A DNA stretch of 64,000 nucleotides from Acanthacorydalis orientalis (taxonomy: Eukaryota; Arthropoda; Insecta; Megaloptera; Corydalidae): positions 21,681,844 through 21,745,843 of the forward strand of contig CM068315.1 in assembly GCA_034766995.1 (NCBI GenBank). Direction: 5' to 3'. The notes under the pieces were generated by a model. That model saw nothing but the letters and a program-made list of their open reading frames with translations. It did not search any database and was not told the origin of the DNA. Below are positions 1 through 10,511 of the stretch, in pieces; the stretch's first letter is position 1; every line of letters starts with the position of its first letter. A program made the translations under genes and the position numbers.

Positions 1-190
1 AAAATCTCTTGACATGAATTTAACATTAAAGAAACTAACAAAGGTAATTCGATTCAATCAGTAACCACAAAAAGATACAAGACAATTAATAATGTTATGC
101 TGATGAAGGCAATTTGTTCTTCAAATTTGTAGATGTTATAACATTAAGACTTAAGTTAACAGCTTTTTCATCTGAAAACTTACAGTAATA
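1..190. other. AT-rich intergenic DNA
   Basis: No coding frame, RNA gene or repeat is recognisable. The next feature begins with a mariner terminal repeat at 191. Confidence 0.6.
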
Positions 191-860
191 TACGTGGGTC
201 ATTTGATAAATTTGGTAAATTTCTACGATGTGGCATCACTATTCATTTGGTAATATCACGGCTAGCAAGTGTCACTTTTCAAACTATCATAGGCGAAATT
301 TCAGCTAGAAGTAACGCGTTTTTCACATTCTACAGATGTTTTAAGCGAGCATTGTAGCAGTTGCTGCAAAAATAGAAAAAACGAGCAGACCTTTTTACGT
401 CGATTGGTCACCGTGGATGAAATGTGGATTATAAACCTGAGTCGAAACAGCAGTCAAAGCATTGGATAACAATTGGTGAAAGTGCACCGAAGAAGATGAA
501 AACCGTTTTGTTGGCTGAGAAGGTGATGACCATTGTTTTTTGGAATTCACAAAGAATCAATCAAGTCATCGACTACTTAATGAAGGGAAAAACGATAAAG
601 GAGCCTATTATGCAACATGACTGGACCGTTTGAAAAAAGAGCTGAAACAAAAAAAGCTAAGATTGGCGCACAAAATGTACTCTTTCACCAGGACAACGGG
701 TTGTCCCACAAATCGAGTGTCGCAGTGACAAAATTGCACAAATTAGGCTTCGAATTGATACCTCATCCACCCTATTCTTCGGAATTGGCCCCGTGCAACT
801 TCTTCCCAAGCTTCAAAATTATTGGGGTCTTTGAAATAAGTGAAAGATTCATTTGTAAAA
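191..860 (+). mobile_element. Headless mariner transposon, decayed copy 1
   Basis: This is a broken Tc1/mariner element. Its left end TACGTGGGTCATTTGATAAA matches the ends of the minus-strand copy at 12742-13462. Coding remnants start almost directly with the region around the first catalytic Asp (codons for TVDEMWI near 412), continue as PESKQQSKHW at about 436-470, and reach the second Asp motif FHQDNG near 690 and the third-Asp region PYSSELAP near 775. There the Asp of the usual YSPDLAPCDF block is altered (SSEL, CNF). Only about 220 bp separate the left terminal repeat from the first Asp, so the N-terminal helix-turn-helix domain is missing. Frameshifts and stops separate the pieces, and the right end decays after about 830. 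It cannot encode an active transposase. Confidence 0.85.
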
Positions 861-1410
861 GTGAATTTAGCCACAATGCGTCAGCTATATTATATCAAAG
901 AAACATTATCTTAGTGTGCTGCCTCTATTTAGGTAGGCCGTATACAGTCTGTCTCCGGTATTTTTTTAATCTGTTCTATCAAATGTTGCACAATATATGA
1001 AGTCATACATTATGTATTTATTATTTTTAAATTATTTTTAGTCTACAAATTATTTTTAGTCTACAGCGCACCTTATTCGTCTGTGGATTAAAAAAAACGA
1101 AAATTTTATTCCAAGTTTTTAATGGAGTTAAAAATAAATATACGATGCTTGAATATTTAATTCTATATACATGATGTTATAAAAAAAATACAGATATGTA
1201 CACGATAATTTTAATATAAGTAAAAGTGAAAGAGGAATATTGTACAGAATTTTAACAAAAGATTATAATAAATCTAAAATGAATACTACAACATTTATAA
1301 AAAATTAAAGAAAAAGAGATATATGTTTACTTAATACGATAAGAAAGTAAACGAGTAACAACAGCGAGAGTGAATAAAAGAATATAATCAGAAAAAAAGT
1401 TAAATATCTC
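861..1410. other. AT-rich intergenic DNA
   Basis: The start probably contains the degraded right end of the preceding mariner. No other structure was recognised. Confidence 0.5.
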
Positions 1411-1723
1411 ACTCTAACTCAGGTCTATGACATTCTCTTATACATTTCTCTGACTAGGGAATGTAAATGCCACTAAGCAGCGCTACCAATAGGTGGGACC
1501 TCAGACCTACTCTCACTCATCTGTTCGCTCTTGTCGCACTCATTCTTCACGTGCACATTACATTTGCCTCAAAGTGGACAATCAGCACAGGATGCCGTAC
1601 ACTTCCGAGAATGTTTAAAACTCACGCTCAAAATTATCGATCTACTAGTAGCGCTCCCCATTAATAGTTTACGGAGCAGTTGCCAAAACCTCAAGGCGAG
1701 TGTCATAGATCTGCTCTAGCTGC
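1411..1723. repeat. Candidate MITE with imperfect terminal inverted repeats
   Basis: A segment of about 313 bp with clearly higher GC than its surroundings. Its left edge (1411-1437, core GGTCTATGACATTCTC) is an imperfect inverted match to its right edge (1697-1723, core GTCATAGATCTGC). A second inverted match, around AGCGCTAC, lies at 1478-1486 and 1648-1658 at comparable distance from each edge. The inner motif ACTAGTAGCGC at 1646-1656 also occurs near the right end of the mariner derivative at 55799-56433, so this may be a diverged mariner-derived MITE. No meaningful reading frame is present. Confidence 0.4.
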
Positions 1724-3167
1724 AAAAGATATTAAAATAAAATTTCATCTAATGTAACAATTCTGACCATGAAGTGCTAAAAAATAAATAGACGAGAAAA
1801 AATTTCCAAAAAAGAGTAATTTATATGATGTAGCTAAATAGTTCGAAAATACAATTTTTTAAGGTGTAATTTTGTCCTTCTTCATCCTTCTTCAAACTGG
1901 TTTGTCTTGATTCTAGTTCACCTAATCTGATTTCACTTCATCAGAAGTAATCAGAAGAATTGTTTTTCAAAATTTCTAAAAAAAGGCATTTGATTAATTT
2001 TTCGGTTACCCACTTGATTAAACTTGACTAGACCAGTTTAGTTAACCAGATCTGATAAGACTAGATCAAACCAGATTAGAAGAGAAGATACCAGATTAGA
2101 ACCTAACGTGATGGTACTCGATCTGATCTTATCTGATTTCAAGGAGACGTTTGACTATTGAGCTTAGAAAAAAAGTAATTGATTTAACAAATACATAAAT
2201 ATATATTTTACTCGCTTAGATCTACTTCTGTTTGACTTGACAGACTTAATCTAACCTGACTAAATTTTACTTGAATTCATTATAAGCAAATTCCAAAGTA
2301 AATAAAAAATTATTCTTTCGGAAATTTTACATTAGAATAGTTTTCGAGTAGTATTTGAAAAATATTAAGCTACGCATTTATAAATCAAACCACTGTCGTT
2401 AAGTGAATAAAATTTACAAGTAAATATTATAACAGCGTGTTTCTGTAAACGAATAATCAATTATTGAACATTTTTGATCAAAAAAAAAAACACTGCTGGC
2501 GTCAGTGAAAAATGCATATGTTAAGGATATCAATATTTTTTATAAAACAAATATTTAAAAATATCGAAAAATCTCTGTAAATTTCTCTGTACCTTGGTTT
2601 TCTAATCATAATGCTATTGCCATCGAAATACCTGTAGCAACTAGCAAAAAACTATCAATTATGATTTATTGAATAATTTTAGTCAGAAAAGAAAATTTTT
2701 ATGGTCTCTGGGGCAAAAAAATTCATGTATGAAAATATAATTATCTATTTAGTCGTAGAAAACCATCTCGATGGATATACAAGAAATTATTATCGCCGAT
2801 ATTGGAAGAGCAAGAAATCAGAATAATCGAATCGTTAGAAGATTCACAAGCCAGACCTCAAATGAATATTATATCTGCAGATTATTTTAAAAAGTAAGCA
2901 CATATATATATATATATATATGTAAACGCACACATTTAACTCGATTATTCACCTTACACAAATAAGCGTAATTGTATTCTGTCAATAAAAAAATCTGTAT
3001 TTACAAAATATGAATTTCTATTTTGTCACTTTTTAGATAGATTAAAAATATATATTTTTATGTTTCTATGAACATCACAGTATTATTGAAAACACCACAT
3101 ACATCCAGTTTTGTTCGTTCCAGATTTTTGTTCATAGAGTATACACGCTTGTGTGGGTTATCTATTC
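1724..3167. other. AT-rich intergenic DNA with a CTGATT/CAGATTAGA motif cluster
   Basis: Mostly featureless. Between about 1900 and 2290 short degenerate motifs recur in both orientations (TCTGATTT, CCAGATTAGA, GATCTGAT, CTTGACTAGA). A short (TA)10 tract lies at 2902-2921. No gene was recognised. Confidence 0.45.
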
Positions 3168-3196
3168 ACCTCTCTCTTTCTCTCTCCCTCTCTACA

Positions 3197-3260
<64 letters not shown>

Positions 3261-3264
3261 CACA
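3168..3264. repeat. Compound microsatellite (CT)n-(TACA)n-(TA)n
   Basis: A CT-rich run (about 3170-3192) passes into (TACA)n (3193-3223) and then (TA)n (3224-3256). A mariner terminal repeat starts directly after a TA at 3265-3266. Confidence 0.9.
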
Positions 3265-3266
3265 TA

Positions 3267-4070
3267 TTGGGTTGGAACGAAAGTTCGTATCGTTTTCCAA
3301 TAGATGAAATTAATTGCAGTTTCGCGCGCAGCTCGATTATATGATATGATTTCATGTTTTATTTTGACAAGTGACATTTCAACGTTCCTTTCTCCGATAT
3401 TTTTGTACAAATTTGTGAATTTCAATTCTTGTTAAATTTATAATTGAAAACAGGGGAACATAAGATGCATTTTTGTCATTTGATGCTGTTTCATGTCCGA
3501 AGAGAAAAAAGCACTTCAGAGACAGCAAAAATATATCCGCCGTTTATGGAGAAGGTTCCACAGCTGTCAGTACTGTTTGGAAGTGTTTCGCTCGGTTGAG
3601 AGATGGAAAGTTCGACCTAGAAGATCTAAAGCGTTTCGGTAGGCATACAGTTGTTGATAATGACAAAATTGCAAAACACTTATTGAAAATAATCAACGTT
3701 ACACGATACAGTACATCGCAGAGATACTGCAGATATCTCATAGGAGTATTGTGAGGCATTTTGAGACAGTTGGAAATGTAAATCGCTACGATGTTTGGGT
3801 CCCTCATAATTTAACTGAAAAAAATTTAATGAACACATTTTCATCAGTGATTTGCTCCTTAAAAGAAACCAAAACGACCTGTTTCTGAAATGATTTATTA
3901 CGGACGATGAAAAATAGATCGTCTACAATAATGTGAATCGAAAATGTCTTGGGAAATCGAAATGAACCTCCGTTAGCTACTCCAAAAGCTAATTTTCATG
4001 CGAAGAAGGTGTTGTTGTGTTTTTTAATGGGATTAGAATGGTGTTGTGTATTACAACCTTATCACAATAA
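3267..4070 (+). mobile_element. Mariner transposon, 5' portion, decayed (TTGGGTTGGAACGAAAG ends)
   Basis: The left end TTGGGTTGGAACGAAAGTTC follows a TA dinucleotide and is mirrored at the end of the minus-strand copy at 49255-50417. A coding remnant at 3473-3754 corresponds to the N-terminal HTH region of a mariner transposase (KKHFRDSKNISAVYGEG, then STVWKCFARLRDGKFDLED). Further broken pieces at 3890-4070 cover the region around the first catalytic Asp (ITDDEK) and the following TPKANFHAKKV block. The C-terminal half and right terminal repeat are not found. Multiple frame breaks make it a pseudo-element of the irritans-like type. Confidence 0.8.
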
Positions 4071-4655
4071 TACGAGTATAGTTCGTAATAGAAATATTGG
4101 TGAGTTACCAACTGAATTCTAGAACACTTCGTCACAATAATCATGTTTAATCTTAATCGCACATTAAATACTCATTTGTTGACTTATTTAGTTATAAATT
4201 CTCAGGAACCATTAGACTACCCAATGCTTCGTAGGAATCATATTTGATACCAAAATGAACCAACAGCACGTTATAATTTAATATATAACTAAGAAATATT
4301 AGTAAAAAATTAGATTCAAAATATGAACAGAGGGAAAAATGCATCAAAAAATAGGATCTTAGTTAAAGAAAAAATATTTTATTGAACTATTAAGAATGAA
4401 TGAAGTGTACATTTTAAAGGATGTTAAAATCTATAAGTTGTATTATACAAACGGTATTGAAATGACTTTTGATACATAGATAGTTATTAAAATAAGTCAC
4501 ATTGTAAAAAGAAACATCTAGCGTCATTCTAGGAAAGATACTTTGTCAGAATAAATGGCTGAATATATAAATTCAGACCTCATATTAATGGATAAGATTA
4601 ATAATTACCATAAAATTAAAAATATCTTATATAAACACAACTTTATTAACAAAAG
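4071..4655. other. AT-rich intergenic DNA
   Basis: No gene or clear repeat. Its left part may include unrecognised decayed mariner sequence. Confidence 0.5.
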
Positions 4656-4672
4656 ATATATATATATATATA
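4656..4672. repeat. Short (TA)n tract at a mariner end
   Basis: About eight TA units. The final TA is the left target dinucleotide of the mariner copy that begins at 4673. Confidence 0.85.
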
Positions 4673-5281
4673 CGAGGTCAGACAATTAAGTAATGCGACC
4701 GATTTTTTTTCTCGGCCTGTGGTAACACTGCGAACCTGTAACTCCGCCACCGTAATAGCAGATCCCTACTCTCTCGATTGAGACCTTGACCACCCTCGTA
4801 CGATCATTTCTTCGCCAGCTGTTTAGTGTTTTGTAACAACGCGCGAGTAGTGCATGTCACGAAGCCCACCGAATGAACATCGCTCAAGATTGTCTCGAGC
4901 AGGTTGAAAGTGATTCTACTCTTCTCGATCGAGTTATTACTGGTGATGAAAGTTGGTTCTTTCAATATGACCCCGAAACTAAACGACAAAGCCAACAGTG
5001 GCTGTCCCCTGGAGCACCAAGGCCAAAGAAGGCGAGAATGAGCAAGTCCAAAGTGAAAACCATGTTGATTTGCTTCTTCGACAGCAAAGGGGTGGTTCAC
5101 AAAGATTTCGTACCACCTGGACAAACCGTAAATCAAGTATTCTACCGCAATGTGCTCGAAAAATTACGAAAAAGGGTGCTCAGAGTGCGTCCAGAGATCG
5201 CGAAGACTTGGGTTCTGCATCACGACAATGCTCCCTATCACAGTTCGTTCAGTGTCTCTCAGTTTTTGGCGTCTAAAGGCA
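4673..5281 (+). mobile_element. Headless mariner, CGAGGTCAGACAATTAAG family, 3'-truncated copy
   Basis: The left end is CGAGGTCAGACAATTAAG. An open frame from 4873 to 5331 encodes the middle of a mariner transposase: VITGDESWFFQYDPETK with the first catalytic Asp, the KVKTMLICFFDSKG block, and the second Asp motif HHDNAPYHSS. The transposon match stops at about 5281 and the frame runs into unrelated sequence to its stop at 5329-5331, so the third Asp region and the right end are absent. The N-terminal HTH domain is also absent, at the same junction as in the copy at 29780-30719. The element is non-autonomous and dead as a transposase source. Confidence 0.9.
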
Positions 5282-5399
5282 TTATTGATCACTTTTTATT
5301 GTTGATTATGTGCATTTCGATGGCAATTTAATTTTCATAGTACCAAGGTATCAATAACTGGTAGCTAATAGAAACTAATGCTTTACCCTCTCGAAATGG

Positions 5400-5400
<1 letters not shown>

Positions 5401-5458
<58 letters not shown>
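5401..5458. repeat. (TA)29 microsatellite
   Basis: A pure TA tract of 58 bp that abuts the mariner end at 5459. The 120 bp before it (5282-5400) show nothing recognisable. Confidence 0.97.
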
Positions 5459-5459
<1 letters not shown>

Positions 5460-5974
5460 GAGGTCAGACAATTAAGTAATGCGACAAAATTCAAAAATCG
5501 AGTATATTTAAAAATTAAGGTACATCGCTACGATCCCCTTCAAAGTAGTCCCCTCCCGCATCTATACACTTATTCCTGCGAGTTTTCCAGTTTTCGTAAC
5601 AATTCTGGAACACTTCTTGTGGGACCTCTCCGAGTACCCTCGTCACAGATTCTTGGATATATTCAAGTAGTAGTAGTTTCGGGGTCATATTGAAAGAACC
5701 AACTTTCATCACCAGTAATAACTCGATCGAGAAGAGTAGGATCACTTTCAACCTGCTCGAGACAATCTTGAGCGATGTTCATTCGGTGGGCTTCGTGACA
5801 TGCACTACTCGCTCGTTCTTACAAACAGCTGGCGAAGAAATGATTGTACGAGGGTGGTCAAGGTCTCAATCGAGAGAGTAGGGATCTGATATTACGGTAG
5901 CGGAGTTACAGGTTCGCAGTGTTACCACAGGCCGAGAAAAAAAATCGGTCGCATTATTTAATTGTCTGACCTCG
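5459..5974 (-). mobile_element. Headless mariner, CGAGGTCAGACAATTAAG family, internally deleted copy
   Basis: Both terminal inverted repeats are present: CGAGGTCAGACAATTAAG at 5459 and its mirror ending at 5974, each flanked by TA. Relative to the copy at 29780-30719 it has lost a second internal block, from before the second Asp to near the C-terminus (junction around 5670-5685). What remains is the segment around GDESWFFQYDP and the transposase C-terminus with NKCIDAGGDYFEGD. It is a 516-bp, MITE-like deletion derivative that lies tail to tail with the copy at 4673 across the TA tract. Confidence 0.92.
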
Positions 5975-6144
5975 TATGAAAATGTAACAAGGTTACAACA
6001 AATACTGTTGCTTCTTGTGTATGTAGAATAGTCTCGATAAAGCTAACCATCATGTTAAATGAGATTGGATGGAAAGAAAATCCTTCATTCCAGTAACTCA
6101 AAACAAAAAACATCCTCCTTTAGTGAACAAAAAATAATCATAAT

Positions 6145-6687
6145 ACCTCCTCTCCATATCAAGTTAGACTTGATGAAAAACATTGTGAAGGCAATGTGAA
6201 TCGTGAAAGAGAAAGGATTCTAATATCTCCGGGAAAAGTTTCCTAAAATAACTAAAGCCAAAAAAAGAAGGAATTTTTGTTGGTTCTCAAATCAACGAAT
6301 TAATACGGTATTCAAATTACGAAGATAAATTAAATGCAATAGGAAAGAGATGAATGGTTGTGATTTTTAAGAATTTCTTGGAAAACAGAAAAGAGGAAAA
6401 TTACAAAATATTTAGTAGAAGACATGTTTGAGACATTTATAGTAGCGGAATACAATATGTCATTAAAAGTTCATATGATGCACTCTCAATTGGATTTTTT
6501 TCTGAAAAATATGGGCAATCTTAGTGAGAAGTATGGAGAACTATTCCATCAAGAGATTTCGGAAAATAGAACGGTGTTACCCGGACAAGTGGATTCCTGT
6601 AATGTTGGTGGATTATTGTTGGACTTTAATGAGAAAATCAGATGTTATAAAAGAAAATCTCAAATTCAAAAATATTTTTTTTTGTGA
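6145..6687 (+). pseudogene. Fragment of a repeated arthropod ORF (mobile-element-linked, function unknown)
   Basis: Translated pieces in shifting frames match, from memory, a protein that recurs many times in arthropod genomes and is usually annotated as uncharacterised: PPLHIKLDLMKN (about 6150-6185), KGF followed by LREKFPKI (about 6212-6250), GIFVGSQINELI (about 6272-6307) and EYNMSLKVHMMHSQLDFF (6448-6501), then ENMGN..SEKYGELFHQEIS-like sequence to about 6560. At least two stops and two frameshifts break it; the longest open part is 6424-6687. The usual YQGKW and tryptophan-rich continuation is scrambled after about 6570. Its high copy number in arthropods suggests a transposon origin, which is an inference. 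Confidence 0.7.
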
Positions 6688-6689
6688 AT

Positions 6690-7988
6690 ATGTATAATGT
6701 GAATAAATGTACTTAAAAATTGCAAAAAAAAATATTGATTAGTATTTAAAAAACCCGAGCCAACTTTAACTCATGAGTATGATAGAAATTATTCTAAGGA
6801 TGACCTCTTTCAAAATCAGGTCACATAATTTCAGAGATCTAAAAAAATTTCAATTTGTTGACTAATGTAATCAATTATAGAATATATATAATCAAATAAG
6901 TTTTTATTATTTGAGGTATTAGTGAAAAACTCCTTTCTGAAAGTGAATTTAGCTACAATGTCAGATCGATATTATAATATAATTTTAATATTGCATTTTA
7001 ATATTTTTTAATTGTATTTGATCCTTATGCTACTAATTAATATATCCTTCGTCTCTCACGTTAATTATTCATTTCCAAGTTTTTTTTATTAACGAAGCTA
7101 GAGAATATCATCACTAAAAACTCTATTACTTTGAGTATAGTAATGTGATCATTTTTTTACAGATAACTTTCGTTGTAATAGTATTATAGATATAACAGAT
7201 ATATCAAATCACACTGTTAGTTTTGAAGATTATTATTATATATTTTACCTGTTTATAAACATTTATATTTGTTATGCATTCTAATAAGTACAATGACCTT
7301 TAAATTATGTTCAAAATCGTATTGTTTTCATACACGAGCACATTTTACTTATAATTAGATCTCTTTTATATATTTTTATAAATTATACAGAATAGATTTT
7401 TTATTACTTATAATACAATGTAGTTGAGAAAATGATCTTTGAAACAATAATAAATCAATCGATGTTTATTTTTCATATCTTTTCAATACAAACACTTCAA
7501 AATCGATGTAAATAGAACAAGATAACATTTATGCTGTTTTCATTTATTTAACATAGATTGTCTTTTTTCAAAATATAAAATTAAAAATTAATACAGAAGA
7601 TATAAATATTATTAAAGTTTAATGAGATTTTTTAATAAAATTTCAACAAATTGCTGATAACGTAAGAAATACAGTATGTCCATAATTTATTTATCGTATT
7701 TCAAATGCTCAAGATCTGCAATCTATTTCTGCGAAAAATGCAAGATGAATAAGTGAACAAAAGTATATCTATCAATAACTTTGATCTGTTTTTTGCATCT
7801 GGTTTAGAGTGTTTTTTGCATTTACACGCACGTATCTCTATTTACGATCAATTTGTTAGATTCTTTCAGTATTGAATCCAAAGAAAATAAATTGAACTGA
7901 TTCCCATAGGAAGCATAAAAAGGAAATGAGAGCATAGCTTTTGTACATTTCTATATTTATATACAAAATAATTTTATGACCAATATTA
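6690..7988. other. AT-rich intergenic DNA
   Basis: No coding potential, RNA gene or defined repeat was recognised. Confidence 0.55.
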
Positions 7989-7990
7989 TA

Positions 7991-9243
7991 TTAAATTGGT
8001 GCAAAAATAATTGCGGCTTTAAACATTTTAAGTCAGGTGCCGATTTTTCTAGTTACCGTAATCTTTTGTTATAGCCATGTGATATATCATTGTAAACAAT
8101 GAAATTAGCACTAATGATTTCAGCTCATGTCTATTGTTTTCATTCTTTAGTATTGTTGAATATAATCTCTTAAATTAGTCATAGAAAAAAGAAAATTCGC
8201 GATTTTGTTGTATAAGTTTAAATTAGGACGTAAAGTAAGAGAAATTCTCGAAATAACAAATTTCTTTTTGGCGAAGAGTCAATTAGTGAACATACAGGTC
8301 AACACACTGATTCCAAAAATGTCTTAATGAAAACGAAAGCTTTGATGATGAGGAGGGTCATGAACGACCTTCAGCTATAGGCAAAAATGATTTAAGAACC
8401 ATTATTGAAGCGGACCCCTGTAAAATAACTCGAGAGGGGGCAGAAGTACTCAATGTTGACCATTCAATAGTTGTTCGACATTTGAACCCAATTGGAAAAA
8501 CAAAAAAGCTGGATAAATAGATACCGTATAAACTAAACGAACATCAAGCAATTCGGCGATACGTAATCTGCTTTACAGTTCTTTTGTGTCTCAAAAATGA
8601 TCACTTTCTTGATAGCATTGTCACATTTGATGAAAACTGGATTCTTTACAATAATCAGAAACATTCATCACCGTAGCTAGACCGAGAGGAAGTATCAAAA
8701 CAGTTCCCTAAACCGAAGATTCATGAAAAAAAAATTATGATCACTTTTTGGTGGTCGGCAAGTGGCAATATTCACTATAACTTCTTAAATCCTGGTGAAA
8801 CAATAACAACAGAAAATATTGTCAGGAAATTGAAAGAATGCATGAAAAGTTACATCGTTTACGGCCAGTATCAATCAATTGAAGAGGGCTAATTCCTCTT
8901 CATAACAATGCCCAACCGCACATCTCACAAATGGCTTTAAAAAAATTAAATAAACTGAGTTATGAAACTTTACCCGACTCACCTTATTCTCTGGACCTGT
9001 TTCCGACAGATTATCATTTTTTGAAACATTTGAGTAATTTCCTACGCGAGAAGGTTTTCGATCAAGCAACAGCTCAAAGCGCTTTCGATGAATTCGTTAA
9101 GGACTCCAGACTTCTATCTTGTAAGAATAAACAATCGTATTTCCCGTTTAGAAAAATGTGTATAAATGTATATAATGTTTAACTGATATATGCGTCTTTA
9201 TACACGATACGTAAAAACCGCAATTATTTTTACACGAACCTTA
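7991..9243 (+). mobile_element. Cecropia-type mariner A, near full length, dead
   Basis: A 1253-bp element with both terminal repeats. The left end is TTAAATTGGTGCAAAAATAA, the same kind of end as cecropia-subfamily mariners such as human Hsmar1. The right end is its mirror, finishing at 9243. TA flanks both sides (7989-7990 and 9244-9245). Coding remnants run through the linker (GKTKKLDK near 8500), the first catalytic site VTFDENWILY (about 8620), the second site, where LLHDNA has become LHNNAQP (about 8900), and the third site YSLDLFPTDYHF (8983-9018). The C-terminal open part is 8931-9182. Several stops and frameshifts are present and the second catalytic Asp is Asn, so no active enzyme can be made. 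It abuts mariner B. Confidence 0.93.
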
Positions 9244-9245
9244 TA

Positions 9246-10509
9246 TTAGGTTAGTAGAAAAATAATTACGGTTTTGTTTTCTGAATTCTAACCTTAATTT
9301 TTTTAATGAAAGTGTCATTTCATCGTATTCATGTTAATATCATTTTAAAGTGCATTTTTCGATCCATATTTTGGTAACATTGAGTTTAGTGTTATGATTA
9401 ATTTTGCTTCAAATTGGATTATTGTATTAAAGGTGGAACAGAAGCAAATAAGAGTAATTTTTGAGATGAGTCCAAAACGGGTAGTAAAGCAGAAGAAACT
9501 GCTCGTAAATACAACGATGATTTTAGTGTGGGTACAGTTAAGAAACGTATGGTGCAATGGTAGTTCCAACAATTTCGTAGTGGAATCGAGAGCCTTAAAG
9601 ATGAAGAAGGTGTAGGACGTCCTTCCCCAGTTCACAACGACCGACTGAAGGTATTACTTGAATCAGAATCACGCACAACAATTTGAAAACTTGCATAAAA
9701 CTTAAGGATGAATTATCCAACAATTATCAACCACTTGAAACAGCTAGGAAAATCAAAAAAGCTTGATAAATAAGTGCCCCACGAACTAAACGAAAACCAA
9801 AAAAATCGCCGTTACAAAGTTTGTTCTGCACAACAGAAACTATCCGTTTCTGTAACGTGCGTCATTGTTTATAACGTGTGACGAAAAGTGGATCCTTTAC
9901 GACAATAGAAAACGATTTGCACTTTGGTTGGATAAAAATGAAACTACAAAGTATTTCGCTAAACCAAAATCACACCGAAAGAAAATTATGGTGACTGTTT
10001 GGTGGTCTGCGCTCAGTAGAAACCACTAAAATATTTTGAATCCTGGCGAAATCATTTCAGCTGAGAGTTATTGTCAAGAAATCGACAAAATGCACTAAGA
10101 ACTGCGACGTCTGGTCAATCGAAAAGATCCACTCTTACTGCACGACAATGCACTGCCACATGTCGGATGATTGGCCCACCAAACGCTGAATGAATTGGGC
10201 TATGAAACATTGCCTCATCCACCATACTCACTAGACATTTCGCCAATAGATTATTATTTATTTAAGCATTTCGACAACTTCTTACAGAGTAAAGTCTTCA
10301 AAAACCAAGCTGCTGCTGAAAGTTCATTTCGAGATTTTATCAACTCCAGAAGTCCGGAATTGTACACTACAAGAATAAATAAATTTGTAATGAATTAGCA
10401 AAAATGTATCAATTTTAATGGTGTTTATTGAATTGATAAAATTATTAGCTAAGAAAAATGAATTTAAATTTGAGGGTTATAAATCGCAATTATTGTTCTA
10501 CCAACCTAA
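9246..10509 (+). mobile_element. Cecropia-type mariner B, full length, dead
   Basis: A 1264-bp element from TTAGGTTAGTAGAAAAATAA to its mirror ending CCAACCTAA at 10509. It is flanked by TA at 9244-9245 (shared with mariner A) and at 10510-10511. Coding pieces in several frames include an N-terminal portion at about 9470-9640 ending DEEGVGRPSPVHNDR, then GKSKKLDK and VPHELNENQK near 9750-9800, and the first catalytic site ITCDEKWILYDN near 9870-9905. The second site LLHDNALPH lies near 10137-10165 and the third, YSLDISPIDYYLF, near 10228-10265. All three catalytic Asp codons survive although frame breaks scatter them. It is diverged from mariner A. Confidence 0.93.
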
Positions 10510-10511
10510 TA

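Noticed and set aside
3158..3425. Open frames of Tyr-Ile or His-Thr repeats across microsatellites (also at 23361-23673, 29280-29567, 31530-31763, 34528-34818, 35902-36183, 36200-36403, 45930-46193 and 62145-62393)
   Set aside because: They are translations of (TA)n, (CA)n and (TACA)n tracts and occur in several frames at once. No protein family is indicated.
4804..5136. 110-codon minus-strand frame, mirrored at 30258-30590
   Set aside because: It is the antisense of the mariner transposase coding sequence. It is open in both copies only because the copies are similar.
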